The translations under genes and the position numbers were made by a program. Below are positions 20,422 through 29,072 of a DNA stretch of 64,000 nucleotides, one piece after another. The stretch is from an uncultured Christensenella sp. (GTDB taxonomy: Bacteria > Bacillota > Clostridia > Christensenellales > Pumilibacteraceae). The notes beneath the pieces were generated by a model that was not told where the DNA came from, made no database searches, and worked only from the letters and a program-made list of their open reading frames with translations. Each line of letters starts with the position of its first letter. Positions within the stretch are counted from its first letter, which is position 1. Where the stretch lies: NCBI GenBank assembly GCA_910579205.1, contig CAJTTD010000005.1:1-64000 (forward strand), read 5' to 3'.

Positions 20422-21579
20422 ATGAAAGAAATACTTAAACTGAATGCAATAGCCGAATGCGGCAGCGAGGCGCTCGGTTCGGGATATAAACTCGTAGACC
20501 GATCGGACGCGCCCGTAGCCGTCATGCTTCGTTCGTTCGTAATGCACGATTACGCTCTTCCCGAAAGCGTTATCGCAGTCGCACGCGCGGGCGCGGGCAC
20601 AAACAACATCCCCGTGTCCGACTACGCAGAACGCGGCGTTGTAGTGTTCAATACGCCCGGAGCGAACGCCAACGCAGTCAAAGAGCTTTGCCTCGCCGCC
20701 CTCCTTCTCGCATCGCGCGGTATAGTGGACGGCATAGAATGGACTAAATCGCTCAAAGGCGACGACGTTTCCAAACAAGTGGAAAAGGGCAAAAAACAAT
20801 TCGGCGGGCATGAAATACTCGGTAAAACGCTCGGCGTAGTAGGACTTGGCGCGATCGGCGTTCAAGTAGGCAACAATGCGGTGCGGCTGGGTATGAACGT
20901 ACTCGGTTACGATCCGTACATTTCCATCGACTCCGCATGGAAACTCAACCACAATATAACCAAGATAGACAACGTGGACGGCATATTCGAAAATTCCGAC
21001 TATATCACCCTTCACGTTCCCCTGGTTGACGGTACGCGCGGACTGATAAACGCAAAGACGATCGCAAAAATGAAGACGGGCGTAAACATCATAAACCTTT
21101 CGCGCGGCGAACTGTGCGTCAACGCCGATATCATAGCCGCGGTCAAATCTGGCAAAATACATTCTTATATCACCGACTTTGCCGCGCCCGAACTGCTCAA
21201 CGTACCCGGGATCATCGTTCTTCCCCACCTCGGCGCATCTACCGAAGAAGCCGAAGATAATTGCGCGGTCATGGCGGCGCAAGAGCTTGTGGACTTCATA
21301 GAAAACGGCAACATAAAAAATTCCGTCAACTTCCCCGCTTGCTTCAGCCCGCGCAGCGGCAACGGCAGAGTTACCGTTATTCACCGCAACGTGAAAAACG
21401 TGCTCAAGTCTATCACCGACCTCATCTCTCAAGACGGGATCAATATGGAAAACTTCGTATCGCAATCTCGCGGCGACTATGCGTACACAATAATCGATAC
21501 GAGCAATCCCGTGAGCGACGATCTGTTCAAGCGCATAACCGAATGCGACAACGTTATAAAAACGCGGCGTATCGACTGA
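20422..21579 (+). CDS. serA: D-3-phosphoglycerate dehydrogenase with C-terminal ACT domain
   Basis: It oxidises 3-phosphoglycerate with NAD, committing carbon to serine. The Rossmann motif GLGAIG is at 141-146. Catalytic residues of the D-2-hydroxyacid dehydrogenase family are visible: Arg228 in NLSRGE, Glu257 in DFAAPE and His269 in PHLGAS. Residues ~315-385 form a short ACT domain, the usual site for serine feedback. At 385 aa it is the short SerA form without the intervening domain. A GGAG ribosome site precedes the ATG. It is co-directional with serC. Confidence 0.96.
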   Translation: MKEILKLNAIAECGSEALGSGYKLVDRSDAPVAVMLRSFVMHDYALPESVIAVARAGAGTNNIPVSDYAERGVVVFNTPGANANAVKELCLAALLLASRGIVDGIEWTKSLKGDDVSKQVEKGKKQFGGHEILGKTLGVVGLGAIGVQVGNNAVRLGMNVLGYDPYISIDSAWKLNHNITKIDNVDGIFENSDYITLHVPLVDGTRGLINAKTIAKMKTGVNIINLSRGELCVNADIIAAVKSGKIHSYITDFAAPELLNVPGIIVLPHLGASTEEAEDNCAVMAAQELVDFIENGNIKNSVNFPACFSPRSGNGRVTVIHRNVKNVLKSITDLISQDGINMENFVSQSRGDYAYTIIDTSNPVSDDLFKRITECDNVIKTRRID

Positions 21580-21614
21580 TAGTTACAAACGACTGTAAAA
21601 ACGAATAAAGTTTT

Positions 21615-21660
21615 ATCACAAACGCGGTTTCGGACGAAAGTTCAAAACCGCGTTTGTGAT
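21615..21660. terminator. Long perfect hairpin between serA and a convergent membrane-protein gene
   Basis: A perfect 16-base inverted repeat (21615-21630 and 21645-21660, arms beginning ATCACAAACGCGG) with a 14-base loop, 35 bases after serA. There is no strong T run on either side, so it may be a transcript-stabilising or weakly terminating hairpin serving both converging units. Nothing else is seen in 21661-21805. Confidence 0.55.
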
Positions 21661-21805
21661 CATTGGTATAAATCGATGTCCTACATTATAATTAAAAACC
21701 ACATACTTTCACTTTAGAGCGCACACTGTTTTAATATTAGGAACGTCTCATACCGTAGAAGTATTCGCTCTTTAAAAGCACCTCATATAAATATCAACGA
21801 ATATA

Positions 21806-22711
21806 TCACAGCACGTTTTCGACGGGCGGAACAAAGACCGCGCCGTCAACATAGTATCTCTTGCCGGATTTGTTGTAGTACACCGTAGCGTTTAGATATC
21901 CGAAATAAGTTGTGCCGAACGGAAGTATAACTATAAGACCTACTCCGAGCGTAAATATAGTTATAAACATGCCTACGGCTATAAACAACAATAACGACAC
22001 GATATACGTAGAATATATCGATCCGAAACGCTTGAAGCAAATCTTGGCGGAATGAAAAAATCCTTTTATCACGCCGTACTCGCCGCTCGCAACGCAAGGC
22101 GCCCAGCATGCGATGATCGAAAAACGGAACGCGCCCAATACCAAGAACACAAACACTGATATGAACAGTAGCCACATATTGAATCCCACTGCTTGCGCTA
22201 TACCCGTTATTATAAGTGCCATCACAGCGTCGAACGAAACGGTAACGACCATTTTTGCAAGCGAATATCCGACAGACGTAACGAGCGTGGAAAACAGCTT
22301 GCCCATAAATCCGTAATTTGCATTGCAAGACAGTCTGCCGTCTATCACGGTGGCGAGCGGTATTTCGTATAAGCCGAGGAAAAATCTAAACGCGACGACA
22401 ACGATAAATATAAAGAAAGTCATTATAAGCGTCGTCATTACGCTGTTATCTTCGAACACGCCAAATACGGCGGCAAAAACATCGTTCAACTCGCTCCACA
22501 TGCCGTTCCAACCGCCTTCTCCGAAAAGCGCGCCGAACGCCGATCTTATGCCGTCCACTACTCCCGCTTTAATAAAAGCGCGCGCTATCGGCATGATAAA
22601 CGGCAAACTCAATCCCGTTATCAAAGCGGCGAACAAAAGTATATACAGCAGCAACGACCACACCGTCCCGAAGTGCGCCACGAGGTTTTTCAACGCATTT
22701 TTAAACGACAT
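21806..22711 (-). CDS. Multi-pass membrane protein of unknown function, 301 aa
   Basis: Not recognised. Roughly five or six hydrophobic helices can be drawn (about 17-40, 93-113, 145-175, 180-205, 235-262), with short charged loops and a Tyr-rich C-terminus. Its start overlaps the end of the preceding membrane-protein gene by 11 bases, so the two are translationally coupled and probably form a pair. Position at the end of the dcw cluster, after ftsW, suggests an envelope role, but this is inference from location only. Confidence 0.85.
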   Translation of the reverse strand: MSFKNALKNLVAHFGTVWSLLLYILLFAALITGLSLPFIMPIARAFIKAGVVDGIRSAFGALFGEGGWNGMWSELNDVFAAVFGVFEDNSVMTTLIMTFFIFIVVVAFRFFLGLYEIPLATVIDGRLSCNANYGFMGKLFSTLVTSVGYSLAKMVVTVSFDAVMALIITGIAQAVGFNMWLLFISVFVFLVLGAFRFSIIACWAPCVASGEYGVIKGFFHSAKICFKRFGSIYSTYIVSLLLFIAVGMFITIFTLGVGLIVILPFGTTYFGYLNATVYYNKSGKRYYVDGAVFVPPVENVL

Positions 22712-23849
22712 TTTCGCCTCCGTCTATAGACTTTGACGCTGCGTTTATGCCGACGCTTTCGTCCGAATTTTTCTTTTCCGCGGTTTTGCGCGGAGAACGA
22801 CTTTTTGTTGCCGTCGTATTTTTGTCTGTTTTTGTCTTTTTAGCCGTACCCGACCGCGTAGTCTCCGAACGCTTGGGCGACGTATCCGTATGCGATTTTT
22901 TATCGGTTTCCGTTTTGGATTTTTTTCCGCGCGATTTTTCGCCGTCCGACTGCGTAGCGTCGGTTTCGCCCGCTTGCTTTTGCGGCTGCTTTTCGGTTTG
23001 CGATGCAGCGGGTTTTATTTCGGGCAGCGGGAAGCGTTGCATTATGGAAATGTCGCGGCGGTCGAGATCGCTTATCCTGTAAAACGACAGTATTACGTAA
23101 ACGACGATGTACATGTTGGTGAACAAAAACACCGCGCCACCTACGGCGCAGCTTATAGCCGTATGGACTTTCAAAAACCCTATCAACATCTCTATGCCTA
23201 CGCAAGGCAGCATGGGAAGCAGCAATCCAATAAACAGTCTTTTGCCCGAAATGAGTTTAAACGACAATGCCGCCGCATCACGCAGCCTGTAACCGTATAT
23301 AAACATGATAGGCGCCCAATACAGTACGGGCGTAATTATAAGCACATGAACAACAAAAAGCGCAAGCGCCAACACGCATATCAGCGCAAGCGTAGCGCCC
23401 GCGTTAAGCCCTATAGCTCCCGACGTAACTTGTACTAACGACACAAGCCCGAAAAGCACGAACCGCCAAATTATAGACACGACGGACATTACCGCTATAC
23501 CTACGGCGAGCGGTCCTATGGAATAATTCAACAAACGCGCGGGCGAACGCAACGTAAGCTTTCCCGTGCGAAAATGCTTGTCTATAGCCGACATCACGAG
23601 CGACGCGGAAACAGCCTGTAATACGCCCACCAAAACGATCGGCCATAAATACAGCCACGAATCGCCGAATATGATAAAAAATGTTTCTTTAACGGATACG
23701 TAAGGATCGTAATCGAATGCGGTTACAAACGAAACCTCCCAAAACGGCGCAGATAACAAGCACGCCGCTATGGAAGGCAGTATCATTACCGCAAGCGGAA
23801 GAGGAAAATTCTTTTTTATATATGAAAAAGTTTGACCTATATACCCCAC
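22701..23849 (-). CDS. Multi-pass membrane protein with Lys/Thr-rich tail, 382 aa, GTG start, leaderless
   Basis: Not recognised. Five or six membrane helices occupy residues ~15-260. The last ~100 residues are a disordered Lys/Thr/Ser/Gln-rich cytoplasmic tail. The start is GTG at 23849 with no ribosome site. Instead a TTGCAA-17-TATAAT promoter ends six bases before the GTG, which predicts a leaderless transcript. It lies 67 bases after ftsW and overlaps the next membrane gene by 11 bases. An envelope function is inferred only from context. Confidence 0.83.
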   Translation of the reverse strand: MGYIGQTFSYIKKNFPLPLAVMILPSIAACLLSAPFWEVSFVTAFDYDPYVSVKETFFIIFGDSWLYLWPIVLVGVLQAVSASLVMSAIDKHFRTGKLTLRSPARLLNYSIGPLAVGIAVMSVVSIIWRFVLFGLVSLVQVTSGAIGLNAGATLALICVLALALFVVHVLIITPVLYWAPIMFIYGYRLRDAAALSFKLISGKRLFIGLLLPMLPCVGIEMLIGFLKVHTAISCAVGGAVFLFTNMYIVVYVILSFYRISDLDRRDISIMQRFPLPEIKPAASQTEKQPQKQAGETDATQSDGEKSRGKKSKTETDKKSHTDTSPKRSETTRSGTAKKTKTDKNTTATKSRSPRKTAEKKNSDESVGINAASKSIDGGENVV

Positions 23850-23855
23850 ATAACA

Positions 23856-23884
23856 ATTATAACGCTAAAGACCGCAAATTGCAA
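23856..23884 (-). promoter_or_regulatory. Leaderless-type promoter for the membrane-protein pair
   Basis: Minus strand TTGCAA (23884-23879), 17-base spacer, TATAAT (23861-23856), six bases, then GTG. Transcription would begin at or within a base of the start codon. Confidence 0.75.
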
Positions 23885-23916
23885 GCAATTATCCAACAAT
23901 GCTCCGACGGTATATT

Positions 23917-25158
23917 TCATCTGCCGTGCCTTTTTGTCGTTCGTGCCGCGCCTTGCTGTTTTGCGTCCGCACCGTCTGTATCGGAACGCTCTTTACTTTT
24001 GCGTTTCTTATCGGGCTTTACCGACACGAATAACAGTTCGGAACTCTTATGACTGCGCCTTTTTACGCTGTTGAGTACGCCTATGCTCGCCATAAACACT
24101 ATGAGACCCGAACTGCCGCTGCTTATAAACGGCAAAGGCAATCCCGTAGGCGGTATGCTGCCCGTAACGACCGCTATATTGACCGTTACTTGTATCGCTA
24201 TTATCGCGGCGATACCCGACGCGAGAAGAGAGCCGAATTTGTCCGACGCGCCGAGCGATATTTTGAGCGCTCTGCGTATGAGGAATATATACGCGCACAT
24301 CACCGCAAGACAGCCGAAAAGCCCCAGTTCTTCGCCTATAACGCTGAATATGAAATCGCTTTCCGCAAACGGCAAAAACGAAAACTTCTGTCTCGAGTTG
24401 AACAGTCCCACGCCGAACAGCCCGCCCGCGCCCAAACCGTAGTACGACTGAATGAGCTGATATCCTTCTTCGAGCGGGCTTTCCCACGGATCGATAAATG
24501 CCATGAGCCGCGCGAAGCGGTACGGTTCGATAAGTATAAGCACGACCGCCGCCGCTATCAGCGGAAGTATTATCATTAGCAAATGTTTTATGCGCGCGCC
24601 GCCGAGAAACAACATCACTATCATGAGCATTGCCATACATATAGTAACCGACATGTTAGGCTCTAAAATGATAAGGACGCATATTACCGCCCCCACCGCT
24701 ATGACGGGCAGAATACCTTTGAACGAAGATATCTTGTCCTCATGCGAGCCGATATAAGCCGCTGCGAAAACTATAAAACCGAATTTGGATACTTCGCTTG
24801 CTTGTATAGTAAAAAACGGAAGATTTATCCAACGCCGCGCGCCGTAATTGGTTATGCCTACGCCGGGGATGAACACTATAGCGAGAAGTATCACCGATAC
24901 GGCGAGTATCACGTAACGCAGTTTTCCGAGTATGTGATAATCGACGCGCGACATCGTAAACATGACCGCCGCGCCGAGAACAACGCCGACGAGCTGTTTG
25001 TACACATAATAAAATTTATTGCCGTACAATCTTTCGCCCGTATATGAGCCCGCCGAGTACACCATGAGTATACCCAGCCCTACGAGCAAGACCACGACTA
25101 TTATCAACGGTATATCGGATTTCCCTACCGTATTGCTTTTGACAGTATGTTTGATCAC
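23917..25158 (-). CDS. ftsW: SEDS-family peptidoglycan glycosyltransferase FtsW
   Basis: Polytopic SEDS protein (about ten helices) that polymerises lipid II at the septum with a partner class B PBP. The diagnostic segments are present: an N-terminal LGILMVYSA, the conserved GARRWI, a Pro-rich loop ending in the PPTGLPLPFISSGSSG region near residue 355, and a basic cytoplasmic tail. At 413 aa it is of normal size, with a ~35-residue Lys/Arg-rich extension. The start overlaps murD by four bases (ATGA). FtsW rather than RodA is chosen because of its place after murD in the dcw cluster. Confidence 0.95.
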   Translation of the reverse strand: MIKHTVKSNTVGKSDIPLIIVVVLLVGLGILMVYSAGSYTGERLYGNKFYYVYKQLVGVVLGAAVMFTMSRVDYHILGKLRYVILAVSVILLAIVFIPGVGITNYGARRWINLPFFTIQASEVSKFGFIVFAAAYIGSHEDKISSFKGILPVIAVGAVICVLIILEPNMSVTICMAMLMIVMLFLGGARIKHLLMIILPLIAAAVVLILIEPYRFARLMAFIDPWESPLEEGYQLIQSYYGLGAGGLFGVGLFNSRQKFSFLPFAESDFIFSVIGEELGLFGCLAVMCAYIFLIRRALKISLGASDKFGSLLASGIAAIIAIQVTVNIAVVTGSIPPTGLPLPFISSGSSGLIVFMASIGVLNSVKRRSHKSSELLFVSVKPDKKRKSKERSDTDGADAKQQGAARTTKRHGR

Positions 25159-26411
25159 TTTAACGCTCCGACTTCCGCCTTAAACTTTTCGCCGCGCTCG
25201 GCATAGCTGTTAAATTCGTCGAACGACGCGCACGCGGGCGACAGCAATACCGTGTCCGCGTCCGTGTCGGCTGCGGACTTAACGGCGTCCGCAAGGCAGT
25301 CCACCACAAGCACCCGCGCCGTAACTCCGTACTTAGCCGCGCAGTCGCGTATTTCTTGCGCGCTCTCGCCCATTGCTATCACTGCGGTAACGCGCTTATC
25401 GAGAGCGGAAAACAAGCCGTCGAAATCGAGCCCCTTGTTTCTGCCGCCAGTTATAAGACACAGCGTGCCTTCCGTCGCCGAAACGGCAGCCAAACATGAC
25501 GCCACGTTGGTGCTCTTTGAATCGTCTATCCACTTTTTACCGCGCGCAAAACCTATATCGCAAATGCGGTGCGGCGCGGCAGTCGCCGAAGACAATGCCG
25601 CGAGTATCGACGTGTTTTCCGCGCCCATGCACTTTGCCGCGGCTATTGCGCACAATGCGTTTTTAATGTTGTGTCTGCCCTGAAGCCTAAGATAGTCGGT
25701 ATGGCACACGCGCTTGCCGTTAAAGCAGAAATAGTTTTCTTCTATGTATGCTCCGTCCACTTTGCCGTCGAGCGAACAGCGAACTATCTCCGCGCCCGTC
25801 TTTAACGACGCGAGCGCACTTACCGGTATATCCTCGCCGAGAACGAGGTATCCGCCGCGCATTTCGTTAGCCACCGAACATTTACACTTCCAATACTCTT
25901 CCACAGAGCCGTGATAGTCTAAATGGTCTTCGGCAATGTTGGTTATTACCGCGACGTTCGGTCTTATTCCGCGCGCAAATCGCAGTTGAAAACTCGACAA
26001 CTCGCACACCAGCGTTTTATCCGTTTTTACAGCCGCCGCCGATACGGGATAGCCTATATTGCCGCACGCCACGCCGCCCAGCATATCCGCAATGAGACGC
26101 GTAGTAGTGGTCTTACCGTTTGTTCCCGTTACCGCCACCGTCTCGCCCTTGGCGAGCTTGAACCCGAGTTCGGCTTCGCTCATGACCAAAATACCGCGCG
26201 AATCGCAGTATTCAAATACGGCGTGTTCGGGTCTTATGCCCGGGCTTACTATCGCCGCGTAATAATCCTTTTCGGGCGGAGCGCAAAATCCGCCGCGCGC
26301 ATCTGCGTAGATCTTGACCTTACCGCCGCTTTTTTTGAGCGCGCGATACGCCGCTTTGCCCGACACTCCATTTCCGTAAACAAAAAAACGTCTGCCGCTG
26401 AAAATTCCCAT
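25155..26411 (-). CDS. murD: UDP-N-acetylmuramoyl-L-alanine--D-glutamate ligase
   Basis: Mur ligase that adds D-Glu to UDP-MurNAc-L-Ala. The ATP loop is VTGTNGKTTTTRL, followed by the conserved NIAEDHLDYHGS segment and WIDDSKSTN in the central domain. The N-terminus GIFSGRRFFVYGNGVSG fits the MurD Rossmann domain. At 418 aa it is slightly shorter than usual (about 440). No clear ribosome site precedes the ATG. A weak TAAAAT lies five bases before it, so its mode of initiation is uncertain. It lies 82 bases after mraY. Confidence 0.95.
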   Translation of the reverse strand: MGIFSGRRFFVYGNGVSGKAAYRALKKSGGKVKIYADARGGFCAPPEKDYYAAIVSPGIRPEHAVFEYCDSRGILVMSEAELGFKLAKGETVAVTGTNGKTTTTRLIADMLGGVACGNIGYPVSAAAVKTDKTLVCELSSFQLRFARGIRPNVAVITNIAEDHLDYHGSVEEYWKCKCSVANEMRGGYLVLGEDIPVSALASLKTGAEIVRCSLDGKVDGAYIEENYFCFNGKRVCHTDYLRLQGRHNIKNALCAIAAAKCMGAENTSILAALSSATAAPHRICDIGFARGKKWIDDSKSTNVASCLAAVSATEGTLCLITGGRNKGLDFDGLFSALDKRVTAVIAMGESAQEIRDCAAKYGVTARVLVVDCLADAVKSAADTDADTVLLSPACASFDEFNSYAERGEKFKAEVGALK

Positions 26412-26493
26412 ACCGTATTTTATGTCGGCGGCAAAACGTTTAGACTATCGCGGACATGCAATCACGCGCTACTTAATCGATGATCTTGAGCTT

Positions 26494-27480
26494 TCAGTAC
26501 AGCGCCAGCATGAGCGCCACGGTTACTATGCCGCACACGAAAGTTACAAGCGTATATATAACGGCGATCTTGCCCTCGAACACGCCCTTGCGCTCGAAAT
26601 GGTGGTGCAGCGGCGACATCAAAAACACGCGCTTGCCCGTTGTTTTAAACGATATAACTTGGATTATGACGGACAAACTCGACATGATGTACATTATGCC
26701 CACAAGCAGCATGCTCAAAGACATTTTGCAAAGCACAGCCACGCACGCCAAAAATCCGCCCAAAGCCATCGACCCCGTATCGCCCATGAATATTTTTGCG
26801 GGGTGCGTGTTGTAGCACAGAAACGCGCAAAGACACCCGACGAGAGCGGCGCAAAGCGTAATCATGTCCGACGTGCCGTCGCCCGTAAGCACTCCCGCAA
26901 AAAACGCTATGCCGAGTATGGCGCAGCAAAAAAATCCGTTGGTCGCAGTTACGGACGCAGCCAATCCGTCAAGCCCGTCGGTCAAGTTTACCGCATTGGT
27001 AAAAGCGAGGAATACAAATATGAAGTATGCGGGAGCAAGCCGTCCGAGCTCCAACGCTTTTGGCGCGAACGGCGCGTATATCTCCGATCCGACCGACGGC
27101 GAATAATAGGCGTACACCGAAACTATGACGGCTATCAATACTTGAAAGATGAGTTTTTGCGCGGCGGAAAGCCCCTTGTTGTGCTTATACCGCACTTTTA
27201 TAAAATCGTCTATAAAGCCTATAAGCGCGTAACCCATTGTAACAATAAGTATTATGAGCGCAGTCTTGTCCGTATTTTCGGTATAAAATAGCGCGGTGAA
27301 CAACGCTATAATTATGGATATACCGCCCATAGTCGGCGTGCCGCTCTTGGCTTTATGGTTGTCCACATACGACAGTATGGGTTGTCCCGCTTTGAGCCGT
27401 TTTACGAGCGCGATATTGGGCGGCAACAGTATCATGCCGACGGCAAACGCCGTTAAAAATGCGCACAGTACAGCTATCAA
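26494..27480 (-). CDS. mraY: Phospho-N-acetylmuramoyl-pentapeptide transferase
   Basis: Integral membrane enzyme that transfers phospho-MurNAc-pentapeptide to undecaprenyl phosphate, forming lipid I. It has about ten helices, the GTPTMGG motif near residue 48, GFIDDFIKV with the Asp pair needed for Mg, NLTDGLDGLA near 165, and the HHHFE histidine motif near 290. The 328-aa length is typical. The start overlaps the murE stop by four bases. In most dcw clusters murF lies between murE and mraY; here it is absent. Confidence 0.97.
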   Translation of the reverse strand: MIAVLCAFLTAFAVGMILLPPNIALVKRLKAGQPILSYVDNHKAKSGTPTMGGISIIIALFTALFYTENTDKTALIILIVTMGYALIGFIDDFIKVRYKHNKGLSAAQKLIFQVLIAVIVSVYAYYSPSVGSEIYAPFAPKALELGRLAPAYFIFVFLAFTNAVNLTDGLDGLAASVTATNGFFCCAILGIAFFAGVLTGDGTSDMITLCAALVGCLCAFLCYNTHPAKIFMGDTGSMALGGFLACVAVLCKMSLSMLLVGIMYIMSSLSVIIQVISFKTTGKRVFLMSPLHHHFERKGVFEGKIAVIYTLVTFVCGIVTVALMLALY

Positions 27481-28907
27481 AATCCAAACTCTCCCGCTAT
27501 TTCCAAAACGTAACGCTCGTCGTTGTACGGTTGTTTGCAGCCCATGACGTCGTTGTACTGTTCCGCGCCCTTGCCCGCAATGAGCACTATATCGTCCTTA
27601 TTAGCCATTTCGAGCGCGGCGCGGATAGCCTCTTTTCTGTCCACGATACACGTATAATCGGTACCGCCTATTTCCTTTATCCCGCTTTCTATCTGGCGGA
27701 TTATATCGAGCGGCGGCTCGAAACGCGGGTTGTCGCTCGTAACAAAACAGTAATCGCTCATAGTAGATACTATCTTACCCATTACCGCGCGCTTGGTAGT
27801 ATCTCTGTTTCCGCCGCAGCCGAAAACGGTTATAACGCGCGCGGGCGCAAACTCGCGTATGGCGCGAAGTATATTGGCAATGCCGTCGTCCGTATGCGCA
27901 AAGTCTATTATCACGTTGCATTTGGCGGTATTGATTATGTTGAACCGTCCGTCTACTTTCTTTACATTGCGTATGCCGCTCGTAACCGCCGAAAACGGCA
28001 GCTCCAATGCCGAAGCTATAGCCGCCGCGCATAACGTGTTGTACATATTGAATCTTCCCGTAAGATTGAACTTTACATTGCCCACGTTGTCCGACATGTT
28101 TATCACGTAGCTCAGCCCGTAAGCGCTCATCGCAAGATCTATGCCGAAAACGTCCGACGGATTATCCACGCCGTAAGTAACCGTCCTTAGTTTTGTTTCG
28201 CGCGCTATTTTAGCTCCCAAATCGTCGTCCGCGTTCACTACTGCGGTGCGCGCATGATCGCGCGTAAAAAACTCTTGTTTTGCGGCGGCGTACTTTTCCA
28301 TATCGCCGAAAAAATCGAGATGATCGCGCGAAAAATTGGTAAACGCGGCGACTTCGTACATGATGCCGTCTACCTTTTTAAGGGCGAGCGCATGCGCCGA
28401 AACCTCCATAACCACGTAGTCAACGCCCGCAGCCGCCATGTCGGACAGCGTGCGTTGGAGGTCTATCGGATCGGGGGTCGTAAGCGACGCGTCGAGCTTT
28501 TCGCCGCAGTATTCGACGGCATTTGTGCCTATAAGCCCGCACGAATACCCAGCCGCTTCTATTATGCTCTTGACGATATACGTAGTGGTGGTTTTGCCGT
28601 TAGTTCCCGTTATTCCTACAATTTTCATGCGCTTGGACGGATTGCCGAAAAATGCCGCAGCCGCCATGCTCATCGCCTTGCGCGAGTCGTCCACTTCTAT
28701 CTGCAAGCAATCGAGCGCAAGCCTCCGCTCCACTACGAGCGCGACCGCGCCGCGCGACAAAGCGTCCGCCGCAAAGGTATGCCCGTCGTTTTCGCGACCC
28801 ACGAGACAAAAGAAAACGTATCCGCTTTTCACTTTGGAACTGTCGCATGCAAGTCCGTTTATTTCTACATCGCTGTCAGTAGGCAAACCGAGTTCGTTAA
28901 GACGCAT
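27477..28907 (-). CDS. murE: UDP-MurNAc-tripeptide synthetase (meso-diaminopimelate-adding)
   Basis: It adds the third residue of the peptidoglycan stem peptide. The ATP loop is GITGTNGKTTTTYI near residue 110. The DNPRFEPP motif (about 405) carries the Arg that marks diaminopimelate-adding rather than lysine-adding enzymes. The start at 28907 (MRLNEL) is chosen because GTGGAG lies about nine bases upstream; a GTG five codons earlier falls inside that ribosome site. The 476-aa length is normal. It lies 165 bases after the PBP gene and overlaps mraY by four bases. Confidence 0.96.
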   Translation of the reverse strand: MRLNELGLPTDSDVEINGLACDSSKVKSGYVFFCLVGRENDGHTFAADALSRGAVALVVERRLALDCLQIEVDDSRKAMSMAAAAFFGNPSKRMKIVGITGTNGKTTTTYIVKSIIEAAGYSCGLIGTNAVEYCGEKLDASLTTPDPIDLQRTLSDMAAAGVDYVVMEVSAHALALKKVDGIMYEVAAFTNFSRDHLDFFGDMEKYAAAKQEFFTRDHARTAVVNADDDLGAKIARETKLRTVTYGVDNPSDVFGIDLAMSAYGLSYVINMSDNVGNVKFNLTGRFNMYNTLCAAAIASALELPFSAVTSGIRNVKKVDGRFNIINTAKCNVIIDFAHTDDGIANILRAIREFAPARVITVFGCGGNRDTTKRAVMGKIVSTMSDYCFVTSDNPRFEPPLDIIRQIESGIKEIGGTDYTCIVDRKEAIRAALEMANKDDIVLIAGKGAEQYNDVMGCKQPYNDERYVLEIAGEFGF

Positions 28908-29072
28908 AATTGTATTCTCCACTTCATTTAGTATATGTCTATTTTAGCTTGTAAATTGCCGTCGGTCGCGCTTTTGCAAACAAACACATATTTCGACACA
29001 TCGATCCGTTTCGGTGCATACATGCCGTATTACCCATGTCCGAGCGCGACGGATACGGCTATCGGTCCACCG

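Noticed and set aside
26411..26450. Possible seventh leaderless promoter before murD
   Set aside because: TAAAAT lies five rather than six bases before the ATG and no -35 element is recognisable 17 bases upstream (GTCTAA matches poorly).
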